Source: Levilactobacillus paucivorans
GTDB lineage: Bacteria; Bacillota; Bacilli; Lactobacillales; Lactobacillaceae
Reading direction: 5' to 3'
Length of the DNA stretch: 64,000 bases
NCBI RefSeq assembly: GCF_001437125.1
Contig: NZ_JQCA01000163.1
Location: forward strand, 29,104-93,103
The notes beneath the pieces were generated by a model. That model worked only from the letters and a program-made list of their open reading frames with translations. It had not been told where the DNA came from and ran no database searches. The first letter of the stretch is position 1. Every line of letters starts with the position of its first letter. The position numbers and the translations under genes were made by a program. Positions 8,827 to 17,828 of the stretch are shown here, piece after piece.

Positions 8827-9255
8827 CCTTGATACCCTCCATTTATGTTATCTGAATCAAAATTAGCAATGCCTACATCCGAACAAAAAAGTTAGCTATC
8901 ACTTTGCTTTCTGTGGCCGCGAACTGGGTTCCACTAGGATTCTAGGACTCACTCTCGACTTAGGTTGGATCGCTTCTTTGGCCCGTCGCTGCGCGCTAAA
9001 CACCAACGTTTAGCAAACTTATCGTCAAAGAAAGTCACCCATTAATAGAGTACATCCCCTTAAATATAAAATACAACGAGCAAACAAGTTGACTCGGTAA
9101 TCCATCAAAATGTTTTCGGGTTAAAAATATATCTCAGGATGATACTTCATATGTCCAATATTATCAATAAATCACGGAAAAATCAATATTACATATACCT
9201 AATGCGTGTAATTCTGTTACAAGTTTTTGCTACCCTAAACGGAGGGTGAAAACTC
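8827..9255. other. Intergenic region, no gene seen
   Basis: A 429-bp divergent gap between the CAP-like pair and the XRE regulator. It is AT-rich on the right half. I found no ORF with an RBS and no convincing -35/-10 pair on either strand, although promoters for both flanking genes must lie here. A small 6-bp hairpin CTAAAC/GTTTAG lies near 8995-9015. Confidence 0.6.
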
Positions 9256-9567
9256 ATGACTGTACAATTCTTTGGCGAGAGGTTAAAAGCCGTTCGCAAA
9301 CACAAGCGTTTAACGCAACTCGAACTATCTCAAAGGCTTGAAGTCAGCAAGGGAACGATTTCGGCTTACGAACAAGGCCTGTCCTATCCCTCGATTGAAA
9401 CACTGACCAAGATCTGTGATGTCTTGGACACCTCATCAGATTACCTACTTGGCAGAACCGATGATTTACCCTTTAGTCTCGGGGGGCTGACTGATGAACA
9501 AGTCGAAAGTGTGTTACGGTTCGTTGCCTTAATTGAACGTGCCAATGAGATTATCGACAAAGCATAG
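9256..9567 (+). CDS. XRE-family helix-turn-helix regulator
   Basis: Small cytosolic DNA-binding protein of 103 residues. Residues 6-60 form a Cro/C1-type HTH (GERLKAVRKHKRLTQLELSQ then SKGTISAYEQG and PSIETL). After it comes the usual linker SSDYLLGRTDD and a short C-terminal helix (ESVLRFVALIERANEII) probably used for dimerisation. RBS GGAGGG is nine bases before the ATG. It is a single gene with its own terminator and no adjacent toxin, phage or partner gene, so its targets are unknown. Confidence 0.88.
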   Translation: MTVQFFGERLKAVRKHKRLTQLELSQRLEVSKGTISAYEQGLSYPSIETLTKICDVLDTSSDYLLGRTDDLPFSLGGLTDEQVESVLRFVALIERANEIIDKA

Positions 9568-9575
9568 ATCAATGT

Positions 9576-9614
9576 AACAGGCTGTCTTCTACAGGAAGGC
9601 TGGCCTGTTTTTTT
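9576..9614 (+). terminator. Terminator of the XRE regulator gene
   Basis: Stem ACAGGC/GCCTGT (9577-9582 with 9603-9608) with an inner CTTC/GAAG helix, then TTTTTTT. Confidence 0.85.
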
Positions 9615-9645
9615 ATGGTTTGTTCCAGCCCCAATCCCTGATTGC

Positions 9646-9680
9646 ACAAAAAAAGCCCCCACCATAATGGTGAGAGCTTT
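9646..9680 (-). terminator. Terminator of rplM-rpsI
   Basis: A 13-bp stem (left arm 9652-9664) containing two G-U pairs when read on the minus strand, followed by a run of seven T. Confidence 0.88.
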
Positions 9681-9704
9681 CCCCAAATAGATAATATCGA
9701 AATA

Positions 9705-10097
9705 TTAACGCTTTGAGAATTGGGAAGCTTTCCGGGCCTTCTTGAGACCTGGCTTCTTCCGTTCCTTCATCCGTGGGTCACGAGTCAAAAGACCCGCACG
9801 CTTCAGCGGACCACGGAAGTCTGGGTCAACTTCGAGCAATGCCCGAGCGATCCCATGACGAGTTGCACCGGCTTGACCGGAGAAACCGCCACCGTGAACA
9901 GTAACTAATGCATCGTAGTTACCGAGCGTTTCCGTAACGTTGAATGGTTGTAAAACAACTTCACGAATGCTAGCAAATGGGATGTAATCCTCAATTGCCT
10001 TCTTGTTCATAACAATCTTACCTGAGCCTGGTACTAAACGCACCCGAGCAGAGGAGTTTTTACGACGGCCAGTGCCGCGATATTGAACTTGTGCCAT
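9705..10097 (-). CDS. rpsI: 30S ribosomal protein S9
   Basis: Small-subunit protein of 130 residues whose C-terminal tail reaches the P-site tRNA. It has the family start [16 protein letters not shown], the central [16 protein letters not shown] and the basic end [12 protein letters not shown] with the conserved terminal Arg. It follows rplM by 13 bp in the usual L13-S9 pair and ends at a strong terminator. Confidence 0.98.
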   Translation of the reverse strand: MAQVQYRGTGRRKNSSARVRLVPGSGKIVMNKKAIEDYIPFASIREVVLQPFNVTETLGNYDALVTVHGGGFSGQAGATRHGIARALLEVDPDFRGPLKRAGLLTRDPRMKERKKPGLKKARKASQFSKR

Positions 10098-10110
10098 TTT
10101 GGTTTCCTCC

Positions 10111-10554
10111 TTAGATTAGGTTAGTGATGTCTAATACTTCCGGCTTTTGGGCTTCGTGCTTGTGGTCTTCACCAGCATACACATGAAGCTTCAATGCCAT
10201 CTGATGACCTAAGGAGTTCTTAGGAAGCATACCTTGGACAGAAGTTTCGATCAATTTTTCTGGGTTTTGGGCCCGGAAGTTACCAGCAGTACGGGACTTT
10301 AAACCACCTGGGAAACCAGTGTGGTGGTAGTAAATCTTGCCCGAAGCCTTACGGCCAGTCAAAGCAATCTTGCTTGCGTTGATAACAATTACGTTGTCAC
10401 CAGTGTCCACGTTAGGGGTGAACGTTGGCTTGTTCTTGCCACGTAATACAGAAGCAACGACTGAAGCAAGACGTCCTAAACTAACGTCGGTTGCATCAAC
10501 GATGTACCATTTGCGGTTAATATCGTTGGGTTTTGCCATATAAGTTGTACGCAC
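10111..10554 (-). CDS. rplM: 50S ribosomal protein L13 (GTG start)
   Basis: Early-assembly large-subunit protein of 147 residues, the normal family length. It shows [17 protein letters not shown], then [15 protein letters not shown] and the L13 signature [12 protein letters not shown] longer reading frame begins at 10656, but the GTG at 10554 ([10 protein letters not shown]) lies eight bases after GGAGG and matches other lactobacilli. Transcribed from its own promoter at 10639-10667 with a leader of about 78 nt. Confidence 0.97.
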   Translation of the reverse strand: MRTTYMAKPNDINRKWYIVDATDVSLGRLASVVASVLRGKNKPTFTPNVDTGDNVIVINASKIALTGRKASGKIYYHHTGFPGGLKSRTAGNFRAQNPEKLIETSVQGMLPKNSLGHQMALKLHVYAGEDHKHEAQKPEVLDITNLI

Positions 10555-10632
10555 GTTATATTCCTCCATAAATCTGAGTTTGTCTGACACCAAGTAAACT
10601 TTCCGGGGCTTATCGTGGGGCAAACAATACCA
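10555..10632 (-). promoter_or_regulatory. 5' leader of rplM-rpsI (possible L13 leader)
   Basis: About 78 nt lie between the predicted transcription start and the GTG. In Firmicutes this place often carries the L13_leader autoregulatory RNA. I see GC-rich blocks that could pair but did not fold it, so the identity is inferred from position. Confidence 0.4.
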
Positions 10633-10638
10633 ATGACC

Positions 10639-10667
10639 ATAATACAAAGTTTTCACCCTAAAGTCAA
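10639..10667 (-). promoter_or_regulatory. rplM-rpsI promoter
   Basis: TTGACT (10662-10667), a 17-bp spacer and TATTAT (10639-10644) on the minus strand, between truA and rplM. It separates rplM-rpsI from the superoperon upstream. Confidence 0.85.
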
Positions 10668-10691
10668 TGATTGTTTATGCCCTCAGCGAAA

Positions 10692-11489
10692 TTAGCGCTG
10701 TCTTTGCGGTAATTTTGTCGGATGTTCGGGGTCTTCCCCCTGGTAATACACATGTTTTAAGTAAAGTCCAGCTGCGGGTACCGTTCGCCGGGCCTGCTTG
10801 CGATCCTTGACCTGATAGAGGCGAAGGATATCATGAACGGGTCGGGTTCCGGAACCAATTTCGACCAATACCCCAACCATAATCCGGACCTGATTGTACA
10901 TAAAGCCATTTCCATAAAATTCGAAGACGAGCTCGTGGTTCGCCTCGTCAATATGGCAGGTTGCCTCATAGATGGTCCGCACGAAGGTCCGAGTCTGGGC
11001 TCCAGAGGCCACGAAACTGGTAAAATCGTGTTCTCCGACGAGATCACCCAAGGCCTGATTAATCTTATCTAAGTCAACTGGGAACTTCCAGTGGCCCGTA
11101 TAGTTGCGTTTAAAGGGATTACGGAATTCCCCCATGTCCATGCGATACAAATACCGTTTGCCGGACACGTCGTAACGGGCATGAAAAGTTGCCGGAACAA
11201 TCTCAACGCGTCGAATCTCCATATCCATGGGTAACATGCTATTAAGGCCCTTGCGCATACTCTCTTCCGGAATCGTAAAGGGAAAGTCGAAGTGGACCAC
11301 CTGAGCCAAGGCGTGCACGCCGGCATCCGTTCTCCCCGACCCATACACAAGAATCTTGGGATCTGGATTCTTAGCCATTTTGTTAATGACCTGAGTCAAG
11401 ACACTTTCGACGGTCCGGCGATCCGGTTGGCGTTGAAAGCCCGCAAAGTTTGTTCCATCATACATCAAAGTAATTTTATAACGTGGCAT
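10692..11489 (-). CDS. truA: tRNA pseudouridine synthase A (positions 38-40)
   Basis: Isomerises uridines 38-40 in the anticodon arm of many tRNAs. The protein has 265 residues. The catalytic aspartate is in YGSGRTDAGVHA (about residues 50-61), followed by FHARYDVSGKRYLY and the C-terminal GNGFMYNQVRIMVG. A frame open to 11576 exists, but the ATG at 11489 directly follows GGAGGA and begins with the family-typical PRYKITLMYDGTNFAGFQRQ. It starts 8 bp after ecfT and is the last gene of the transcript from ecfA1. Confidence 0.97.
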   Translation of the reverse strand: MPRYKITLMYDGTNFAGFQRQPDRRTVESVLTQVINKMAKNPDPKILVYGSGRTDAGVHALAQVVHFDFPFTIPEESMRKGLNSMLPMDMEIRRVEIVPATFHARYDVSGKRYLYRMDMGEFRNPFKRNYTGHWKFPVDLDKINQALGDLVGEHDFTSFVASGAQTRTFVRTIYEATCHIDEANHELVFEFYGNGFMYNQVRIMVGVLVEIGSGTRPVHDILRLYQVKDRKQARRTVPAAGLYLKHVYYQGEDPEHPTKLPQRQR

Positions 11490-11497
11490 GTTTCCTC

Positions 11498-12298
11498 CTA
11501 CCAACGACGTGTTGCTAACATGGCCGCTACGACCATGAGAAAGACAATCCAGGTCATCGTATCCCGCCGTTGCCAAGTTAAAATACGATATTGACTGCGA
11601 TGCTCGCTGTCGCGATAACCGCGAGCCTCCATGGCTGTCGATAAATCTTCTGCCCGGTTAAAGGCACTCATAAATAGTGGCACCATTAAGGGAATGAAGG
11701 ACTTGGCCTGCTTGATCAGACCACCTTCACCAAAGTCCACGCCCCGTGCACGTTGGGCATTCATAATTTTAGTTGCTTCATCCATCAACGTGGGCACAAA
11801 CCGTAGCGCGATCGCCAGCATCATTGCCAGCGTATCTACAGGAATGCGCACCCAACGTAGCGGTCTCATCAGCGAGGACAGCCCCGTGGCAATATCCAGA
11901 GGTTGCGTTGACAAGGTCAAGAGTGTGGACATCATGATAATTAATAAAAACCGAATGAAAATCACACCCGAATTCACCAGACCCGCTTGAGTAATGTTAA
12001 GAATTGTCCAGTGAAAGTAGACGTGGCCCCCCGCCGGACTGAATAGCAGCTGAACCACCACGGTAAAGGCGATCAGCCACAACATGGGCCGGAGTCCCTT
12101 GAGAAAGAATCCCAAACTGATTTTAGACGACAAAATAGCCGCCAAGGTAAACCCAATCAGGATGGCATAGCTCAACCAAGAGTTGGCGAGAAATACCACA
12201 ATGAGATAGCAGAAACTCAATAGGAGCTTTGACCGCGGATCCAGGCGATGGACAGTGGAGTTCAAGGGTAAGTAACGCCCAAAGATAAAATTACTCAT
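11498..12298 (-). CDS. ecfT: ECF transporter transmembrane coupling protein EcfT
   Basis: Membrane component (266 residues) that joins the two ATPases EcfA1/A2 to exchangeable substrate-binding S components for vitamins and metals. It has four to six hydrophobic helices and two Ala-Arg-Gly coupling motifs, AQRARGVDF (about residue 183) and AMEARGYRD (about 228), which contact the ATPases. It overlaps ecfA2 by 8 bp. No S component is adjacent, as expected for a group II (shared) ECF module. Confidence 0.96.
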   Translation of the reverse strand: MSNFIFGRYLPLNSTVHRLDPRSKLLLSFCYLIVVFLANSWLSYAILIGFTLAAILSSKISLGFFLKGLRPMLWLIAFTVVVQLLFSPAGGHVYFHWTILNITQAGLVNSGVIFIRFLLIIMMSTLLTLSTQPLDIATGLSSLMRPLRWVRIPVDTLAMMLAIALRFVPTLMDEATKIMNAQRARGVDFGEGGLIKQAKSFIPLMVPLFMSAFNRAEDLSTAMEARGYRDSEHRSQYRILTWQRRDTMTWIVFLMVVAAMLATRRW

Positions 12299-13163
12299 GT
12301 TGGGCCCCCATTCCTGGCCAATGTTGCACCAATTGATCGGCCAACTGATCGGCGGTTAGGGGTAACTGATCCCACTTGACGCCTCGCTTGTCGAGTTGTT
12401 GCGCAAACTTCGCTGCCCGAGGAACCGCAATGTCACTGCTCTGAACCCATGCTGGGTCATTAAAGACCTCCTGAGGGGTCGCACAGGTCAGGAGCTTACC
12501 AGCCTGCATCACCGCCACCTCATCGGCATAGGCGGCCACATCCTCCATCTGATGCGTGACCAAGATGATGGTGAGTCCCTGTTCCTGGTGCAACCGATTG
12601 AAGAGCGTCATCATTTCTTGACGTCCCTGGGGGTCCAGTCCCGCGGTCGGTTCATCGAGAACCAAGACCTTAGGCTGCATGGCCAATACGCCAGCGATCG
12701 CCACCCGACGCATCTGTCCCCCGGACAGTTCGAATGGTGAGCGGTCAGCAAAACTCTCGTCTAACCCTACCGTTTTTAACATGTCCAAGGCGCGTTGATT
12801 TGCTTCTTCCTCACTCAAACCAAAATTCTGTGGTCCAAACGCGATGTCCCGCTGAATCGTCTCCTCAAACAATTGGCTTTCCGGAAATTGGAAAACCATA
12901 CCTACATGGCGGCGCAAGGGTTTCAAATCGGCATTCGTCGTCTGGGGAGTAATCGTGAAGTCATCGACGGTAATTTTTCCCGTAGTTGGCTTCAAGAGGG
13001 CATTGATCTGTTGAATCAGCGTGGACTTACCACTCCCGGTATGACCGATAATCGCCAGGTAGCCATGGTCGGGAACGGTAAAGGAAATATCACTCAGTGC
13101 AGGGGTCGCCATCGGCGTGCCGGCCTGGTAGGTATACCCTACGTGTTCGAAAGTGATTGCCAC
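12291..13163 (-). CDS. ecfA2: ECF transporter ATP-binding protein EcfA2 (GTG start)
   Basis: Cytosolic ABC ATPase of about 290 residues powering the shared ECF vitamin transporter. Walker [11 protein letters not shown]-loop FQFPESQ, signature LSGGQMRRV, Walker [14 protein letters not shown] and the switch His in VTHQMED are all intact. The frame opens with an ATG at 13169, only one base after GGAGG. The GTG two codons later (13163) has seven-base spacing and is the likelier start. It overlaps the end of ecfA1 by about 25 bp, so translation is coupled. Confidence 0.95.
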   Translation of the reverse strand: MAITFEHVGYTYQAGTPMATPALSDISFTVPDHGYLAIIGHTGSGKSTLIQQINALLKPTTGKITVDDFTITPQTTNADLKPLRRHVGMVFQFPESQLFEETIQRDIAFGPQNFGLSEEEANQRALDMLKTVGLDESFADRSPFELSGGQMRRVAIAGVLAMQPKVLVLDEPTAGLDPQGRQEMMTLFNRLHQEQGLTIILVTHQMEDVAAYADEVAVMQAGKLLTCATPQEVFNDPAWVQSSDIAVPRAAKFAQQLDKRGVKWDQLPLTADQLADQLVQHWPGMGAQHE

Positions 13164-13978
13164 AACCATTCCTCCATTTCTGTCGTCGTTTGATAACCCG
13201 TAGGAACCGTAATTCCCCGGTCTTGTAAGGCTTGTTTTAATTTAGCAGTGAATGGCACGTCTAAGCCCAAATGAATTAGCCGCTCACCCTGAGCAAAGAT
13301 TTCGGCCGGTTGCGCTTCTTCCACGAGCTTGCCATCATCAATCACCAGGACACGGTCGGCACTGGCGGCTTCGTCAATGTCATGGGTAATGGAAATGACC
13401 GTCAGATGCTTCTCTTCGCGGAGACGTTGCACCAAGGCCAACATATCTCGCCGCCCTTGTGGGTCCAGCATGCTGGTCGCCTCGTCCAAGATCAGAATGT
13501 CAGGGGCAATCGCCACAATTCCGGCTAAAGCCACCCGCTGCTTCTGCCCACCGGACAAGGCCCCTGGTTCGCGCTGTGCGAACGTCTGCATGCCAACCTC
13601 ATCGAGGGCCGCTTTAACACGTGGAACCATCTCAGCACGCGAAATTTGCCGATTCTCGAGACCAAAGGCGACATCGTCCTCAACCGTGGCCCCAACGAAC
13701 TGATTATCGGGATTCTGGAAGATCATACCAATCTTCTCGCGAACTTCCCAAACCGTTTCCGGGGTTAACTTAATCCCCCCTACGGTGACCGTCCCCTCAC
13801 TGAATGGGAGAAGACCATCAACGGCTCTCGCCAATGTAGACTTACCACTACCGTTATGACCGACCAGCGCCAACCACTCCCCCGCCTTCACGGTGAAGCT
13901 AATATCATCCAAAGCCGGCCGGCCATCAGTATCCTGATAACGGTAACTCAAGTGTTGTACATCAATAATATTTTCCAT
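13139..13978 (-). CDS. ecfA1: ECF transporter ATP-binding protein EcfA1
   Basis: Partner ATPase of EcfA2, 279 residues. It has Walker [11 protein letters not shown]-loop FQNPDNQ, signature LSGGQKQRV, Walker [14 protein letters not shown] and the switch His in ITHDIDE. The ATG at 13978 ([15 protein letters not shown]) is chosen over the open frame to 14065, because the upstream stretch overlaps the promoter at 14016-14024 and AAGGAGA precedes 13978. First gene of ecfA1-ecfA2-ecfT-truA. Confidence 0.95.
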   Translation of the reverse strand: MENIIDVQHLSYRYQDTDGRPALDDISFTVKAGEWLALVGHNGSGKSTLARAVDGLLPFSEGTVTVGGIKLTPETVWEVREKIGMIFQNPDNQFVGATVEDDVAFGLENRQISRAEMVPRVKAALDEVGMQTFAQREPGALSGGQKQRVALAGIVAIAPDILILDEATSMLDPQGRRDMLALVQRLREEKHLTVISITHDIDEAASADRVLVIDDGKLVEEAQPAEIFAQGERLIHLGLDVPFTAKLKQALQDRGITVPTGYQTTTEMEEWLWQSLSNT

Positions 13979-14015
13979 TAGCGCTGTCGATTCTCCTTTT
14001 GAAAAGTCACCGGTA

Positions 14016-14024
14016 ATTATACCA
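14016..14024 (-). promoter_or_regulatory. Extended -10 promoter of the ecfA1 operon
   Basis: TGG plus a perfect TATAAT on the minus strand; the -35 (TTCGTA) is poor. It would give a leader of about 30 nt before ecfA1. Confidence 0.6.
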
Positions 14025-14253
14025 AATATCTCGACATTTACGAAACTTTCGGGTCCTTTAGCCACCAGGAGAAACAGGTAGCCGCCAACCAGTCAACGGC
14101 CTATGTAATCGGCCCATCTCAAATTTTGGGCACAAAAAAAATCACTAACAAACCAGCGGCGCTGAGGCGATTGCCCCCATTCAAGCTAGACTCGGAAAAA
14201 ATCCATCATCATAACGCTCTATACCACATGATCCTAGTGATTAATTTGTAACC

Positions 14254-14302
14254 GTGAGTCGTTTAAGGGACGACCCACCCTTTGACCATTGCCTAATTAA
14301 AA
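14254..14302 (-). ncRNA. Structured element directly after rplQ (candidate L17 downstream element)
   Basis: Directly after the rplQ stop, the minus strand forms a small hairpin and then a 9-bp stem with one G-U pair (arms 14254-14262 and 14270-14278, loop CCCTTAA). No T-run follows, so it is not a simple terminator. The L17DE motif is described exactly downstream of rplQ in lactic acid bacteria and Listeria; the match here is by position and hairpin only. The rest of the 324-bp gap up to ecfA1 shows only that operon's promoter. Confidence 0.5.
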
Positions 14303-14686
14303 TTAGTCAACGAATTCTAAGATAGCCATTGCGGCACCATCACCACGACGAGGCATCGTCTTCAAGATACGCGTGTAACCACCTTTACGGTCTGCGTACT
14401 TAGGTGCTAATTCGCTGAATACCTTTTGTAATGCACTGGTAACAACAACATCGTCGTCATCTTCTTTAACATCTGCAACAACGTTACGGATGAAAGCAGC
14501 AGCTTGCCGACGAGCATGTAAATCGCCTTGCTTACCTAAAGTAATCATTTGGTCAGCCGTCTTGCGAACTTCTTTAGCACGTGCTTCAGTCGTTTCGATG
14601 CGGCCGTTTAAGATTAAACTAGTGGTCAAATCACGTAATAATGCGCGACGTTGTGAACTAGTCCGTTGTAATTTACGGTAACTCAT
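14303..14686 (-). CDS. rplQ: 50S ribosomal protein L17
   Basis: Large-subunit protein near the peptide exit tunnel, 127 residues. It starts with [20 protein letters not shown], has the conserved [11 protein letters not shown] and ends in [16 protein letters not shown]. Last gene of the S10-spc-alpha superoperon. Confidence 0.98.
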   Translation of the reverse strand: MSYRKLQRTSSQRRALLRDLTTSLILNGRIETTEARAKEVRKTADQMITLGKQGDLHARRQAAAFIRNVVADVKEDDDDVVVTSALQKVFSELAPKYADRKGGYTRILKTMPRRGDGAAMAILEFVD

Positions 14687-14716
14687 AACCAGAAACCCTC
14701 CTTTGAGTGTCTAAAA

Positions 14717-15667
14717 TTAGTCTTCCTTCCGAAGTGACAAACCTAAGTCAGCTAACTTAGCTTTAACTTCTTCGAGGGACTTGCGACCCAAGTTACGAAC
14801 CTTCATCATGTCTGCTTCAGTCTTATTAGTCAATTCTTGAACCGTGTTGATACCAGCACGCTTCAAACAGTTGTAAGAACGTACGGACAAGTCGAGCTCT
14901 TCGATGGTCATCTCAAGCATCTTTTCCTTGTGCGTCTCTTCTTTTTCAACCATGATTTCCGCATTCTTAGCTTCGTCAGTCAAGTCGACAAACATTGCCA
15001 AATGTTCGGTTAAGATCTTTGCAGCCAGAGCAATGGCTTCGCTTGGATTAATTGAACCGTTTGTCCAAACATCCAGGGTCAATTTATCGTAGTCAGCCCG
15101 TTGGCCAACCCGTGCATTCTCTACTTGGTAGTTAACCCGTTCGATAGGGGTATAAATGGAATCAACGGCTAAGACACCAATTGGCATGTCCGTGTTGCGA
15201 GTCTTATTCTCGTCAGCAGAAACATAACCCCGGCCCTTATCCGCCGTCATCCGCATATGGAACGTTGCCCCATCGGCAACCGTAGCAATGTACAGATCTG
15301 GGTTTAAAACGTCAACGTCCGCACCTGCAACAATGTCACCGGCAGTGACCTGTGCTGGTCCTTTAACGTTGATTTCCATGGATTCTTCTTGTTCGTCAGA
15401 ACCGTTGAGTTTCAGCGCAATCTTCTTAACATTCAAGATGATTTGCGTGACGTCTTCAACAACACCTTCGATAGTTGAAAATTCATGTAAAACCCCGTCG
15501 ATTTGAATGCTGGTAATAGCTGCACCAGGTAATGATGAAAGCAGAATCCGACGTAAGGAATTACCAAGCGTTGTCCCGTAACCACGTTCCAACGGTTCGA
15601 CAATGAACTTACCGTAGTTACTGCTTTCGTCAATTTTATGAATGTTAGGCTTTTCAAATTCAATCAT
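14717..15667 (-). CDS. rpoA: DNA-directed RNA polymerase alpha subunit
   Basis: Scaffold for beta and beta' assembly and contact for UP elements and activators; 316 residues. The N-terminal assembly domain (about 1-230) contains [25 protein letters not shown]. The C-terminal DNA-binding domain (about 245-316) contains [19 protein letters not shown] and [14 protein letters not shown]. It lies between rpsK and rplQ, 30 bp before rplQ. Confidence 0.98.
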   Translation of the reverse strand: MIEFEKPNIHKIDESSNYGKFIVEPLERGYGTTLGNSLRRILLSSLPGAAITSIQIDGVLHEFSTIEGVVEDVTQIILNVKKIALKLNGSDEQEESMEINVKGPAQVTAGDIVAGADVDVLNPDLYIATVADGATFHMRMTADKGRGYVSADENKTRNTDMPIGVLAVDSIYTPIERVNYQVENARVGQRADYDKLTLDVWTNGSINPSEAIALAAKILTEHLAMFVDLTDEAKNAEIMVEKEETHKEKMLEMTIEELDLSVRSYNCLKRAGINTVQELTNKTEADMMKVRNLGRKSLEEVKAKLADLGLSLRKED

Positions 15668-15754
15668 TCTTATCGTTTACCCCTTTCAAACCGCGTTGAG
15701 CTTCTATAAGTCAATCCCATCATGAAGGTTGCCCTCATTAATGAAACGCTCACG

Positions 15755-16144
15755 TTAAACCCGACGGCGCTTTGGAGGACGAGTCCCATTATGAGGCACT
15801 GGCGTAACATCGCGAATAGCGGTGATTTCGATACCAGCAGCTTGGATGGCCCGGATAGCAGCTTCACGTCCTGAACCAGGACCCTTAACAGCAACTTCTA
15901 CGGACTTAACACCGTGTTCCATTGATGACTTAGCAGCGGCTTCAGCAGCCATTTGCGCAGCAAATGGTGTTGACTTCCGACTACCCTTAAAGCCCAAGGC
16001 ACCAGCAGATGACCAAGCAATAGCATTCCCTTGAACGTCAGTGATCATAACTAATGTATTGTTAAACGTAGCATGAATGTGTGCAACACCGGATTCAATG
16101 TTCTTCTTGACCCGACGCTTGCGACTAGTTTTTCTAGTAGCCAT
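15755..16144 (-). CDS. rpsK: 30S ribosomal protein S11
   Basis: Platform protein of the small subunit, 129 residues. It has the family motifs [31 protein letters not shown] and the basic end [16 protein letters not shown]. It follows rpsM by 17 bp in the alpha part of the superoperon. Confidence 0.98.
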   Translation of the reverse strand: MATRKTSRKRRVKKNIESGVAHIHATFNNTLVMITDVQGNAIAWSSAGALGFKGSRKSTPFAAQMAAEAAAKSSMEHGVKSVEVAVKGPGSGREAAIRAIQAAGIEITAIRDVTPVPHNGTRPPKRRRV

Positions 16145-16161
16145 AAAGTGATAACCCTCCT

Positions 16162-16527
16162 TTACTTCTTCTTACCGGCAACGGAAACGGCTTTACCCTT
16201 CCGAGTGCGGGCATTGTTTTTAGTGTGTTGACCGCGAACAGGTAATCCGCGACGGTGACGCATTCCACGGTAAGAACCAATTTCTTGTAAGTTCTTGATG
16301 TTCAGCGTAACCTCACGCCGTAAGTCACCTTCAACTTTGTAGTTGTCGACTTCGGCACGGATCTTGTCTTCTTGGTCGGGAGTTAAATCACGAACCCGAA
16401 CGTCTTCAGAGACACCGGCAGCAGCAACGATCTTGTGAGCCGTGTTGATACCAATCCCAAAAATGTAAGTTAAACCATAAGCGATACGCTTATCACGTGG
16501 TAAATCCACTCCAGCAATACGTGGCAT
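16162..16527 (-). CDS. rpsM: 30S ribosomal protein S13
   Basis: Head protein contacting the A-site finger and P-site tRNA, 121 residues. It shows [20 protein letters not shown], then [16 protein letters not shown] and a basic [10 protein letters not shown] tail that reaches the tRNA. It lies between rpmJ and rpsK. Confidence 0.98.
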   Translation of the reverse strand: MPRIAGVDLPRDKRIAYGLTYIFGIGINTAHKIVAAAGVSEDVRVRDLTPDQEDKIRAEVDNYKVEGDLRREVTLNIKNLQEIGSYRGMRHRRGLPVRGQHTKNNARTRKGKAVSVAGKKK

Positions 16528-16554
16528 TGAATGTACACCTCCTATAAATTGAAA

Positions 16555-16674
16555 TTACTTACCCTGGCGTTGTTTATGCTTAGGGTTGGCTGAGCAAATA
16601 ATCATAACTCGGCCCTTACGCTTGATAACCTTGCAGTGTTCGCACATTGGCTTAACTGATGGTCTTACTTTCAT
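16555..16674 (-). CDS. rpmJ: 50S ribosomal protein L36
   Basis: Very small large-subunit protein of 39 residues, [20 protein letters not shown] followed by a basic end in QRQGK. The zinc ligands Cys11 and Cys14 and the later Cys and His residues (SANPKHKQ) are kept, so this is the zinc-binding form. RBS GGAGGG lies just before the ATG. It lies between infA and rpsM as usual. Confidence 0.97.
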   Translation of the reverse strand: MKVRPSVKPMCEHCKVIKRKGRVMIICSANPKHKQRQGK

Positions 16675-16704
16675 GAATATCCCTCCTACATCTGTCCAAA
16701 CCGA

Positions 16705-16923
16705 TTACTTGAAACGATAAGTAATCCGGCCTTTAGACAAGTCATACGGTGACATTTCAACAGTTACTCGGTCACCAGGCAGAATCCGGATGTAATGCAT
16801 CCGAATCTTACCGGAGACATGAGCAAGAATCTCATGACCGTTTTCTAATTCGACTCGAAACATTGCATTAGGTAATGTTTCGGTAACTTTACCTTCGATT
16901 TCGATGACATCGCTTTTCGCCAC
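16705..16923 (-). CDS. infA: Translation initiation factor IF-1 (GTG start)
   Basis: S1/OB-fold protein of 72 residues that occupies the A site during initiation. It has [20 protein letters not shown] and [18 protein letters not shown]. It starts with GTG after GGGAGG. Unlike its neighbours it has its own promoter (17044-17072) and a structured leader of about 115 nt. Confidence 0.97.
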   Translation of the reverse strand: MAKSDVIEIEGKVTETLPNAMFRVELENGHEILAHVSGKIRMHYIRILPGDRVTVEMSPYDLSKGRITYRFK

Positions 16924-16961
16924 GAAAGTACCTCCCTTTTAATTGCGTGCATACACACGTA

Positions 16962-17036
16962 AAAGCGGTCGGGCCGCGGATGCGGCACCCACCTAGCACC
17001 TGTGAATTGCGACAGCGCGCCATTTACAGGCTAAAC
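16962..17036 (-). promoter_or_regulatory. Structured leader of infA
   Basis: A strong imperfect hairpin with arms near 16999-17011 and 17019-17031 (13 positions, one mismatch, one G-U) is followed on the minus strand by a small GCCGC/GCGGC hairpin. Both lie between the promoter and the infA RBS. Confidence 0.6.
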
Positions 17037-17043
17037 CTGAATA

Positions 17044-17072
17044 AGTCTACCATAATTCTTACGTTGACGCAA
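17044..17072 (-). promoter_or_regulatory. Internal promoter before infA
   Basis: TTGCGT (17067-17072), a 17-bp spacer and TAGACT (17044-17049), with TGG before the -10 on the minus strand. It can uncouple infA-rpmJ-rpsM-rpsK-rpoA-rplQ from the upstream ribosomal genes. Confidence 0.75.
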
Positions 17073-17085
17073 GAATTACCTCGAC

Positions 17086-17745
17086 TTACAGGGCCTTCAA
17101 GATCTTTTCAATGTCGACGTAAACGTCATCGATATCTCGATTACCATCCACCGTAAACAAGAGGTTCTTCTTCGTGTAGTAATCAACCAAAGGCGTGTTG
17201 GCCTTTAAGTTAACTGCTAAACGATTCTTAACCGTTTCCGGCTTGTCGTCTTCACGTTGGTAAAAGTCATGGTGACCACAAACATCACAAGTTCCTTCAA
17301 CCTTAGGGTTGTTGTAGAGCTTGTGGTAAGTTGCCCCACAATTCCGGCAAATGTAACGACCCGAGAGTCGTTCGATTAGAACATCCGGTTCGACGTGAAT
17401 ATTAATCACGGCGTTGATGGTCCGATCCAGTTCTGGGCCAAAGCTATCTAAAGCTTCGGCTTGAACAATGGAACGGGGGAACCCATCCAACATGAACCCC
17501 TTAGCCGTATCGGCTTCGGCTAACCGTTCCTTAACAATGCCATTAGTGACTTCGTCAGGAACCAATTCACCTTTGTCGATGTAGGTCTTAGCGGCCAAGC
17601 CCATCTTCGTTTCATTCTTCATTGCCGCGCGGAAGATATCTCCCGTTGAAATATGTGGCAAGTGGAACTCATCGATGATCTTTTGGGCTTGTGTCCCCTT
17701 ACCGGCACCCGGTAAGCCCATGAGAATTAAATTCATTGCTGTCAT
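17086..17745 (-). CDS. adk: Adenylate kinase (zinc-type LID)
   Basis: Balances ATP, ADP and AMP in the cytosol; 219 residues. The P-loop [10 protein letters not shown] and the AMP-binding [11 protein letters not shown] are present. The LID domain holds a Cys4 zinc site: CRNC, then CDVC about 17 residues later, as in Gram-positive enzymes. Three in-frame ATGs lie at the 5' end. The second, at 17745, has seven bases after AAGGAG and is preferred. It lies after secY as in other Firmicutes, but a terminator-like hairpin separates the two. Confidence 0.97.
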   Translation of the reverse strand: MTAMNLILMGLPGAGKGTQAQKIIDEFHLPHISTGDIFRAAMKNETKMGLAAKTYIDKGELVPDEVTNGIVKERLAEADTAKGFMLDGFPRSIVQAEALDSFGPELDRTINAVINIHVEPDVLIERLSGRYICRNCGATYHKLYNNPKVEGTCDVCGHHDFYQREDDKPETVKNRLAVNLKANTPLVDYYTKKNLLFTVDGNRDIDDVYVDIEKILKAL

Positions 17746-17778
17746 GTTCATGCTCCTTACTTCGAAATTATTCGCCTT

Positions 17779-17819
17779 AAAAACACAAGCAGGTGTGCTA
17801 AGAGATCAACACACCCGCT
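17779..17819 (-). terminator. Terminator-like hairpin between secY and adk
   Basis: Ten-position stem AGCAGGTGTG / CACACCCGCT (17788-17797 with 17810-17819), then TGTGTTTTTAA on the minus strand. It probably reduces but does not abolish read-through into adk. Confidence 0.65.
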
Positions 17820-17828
17820 GGAAACTCA

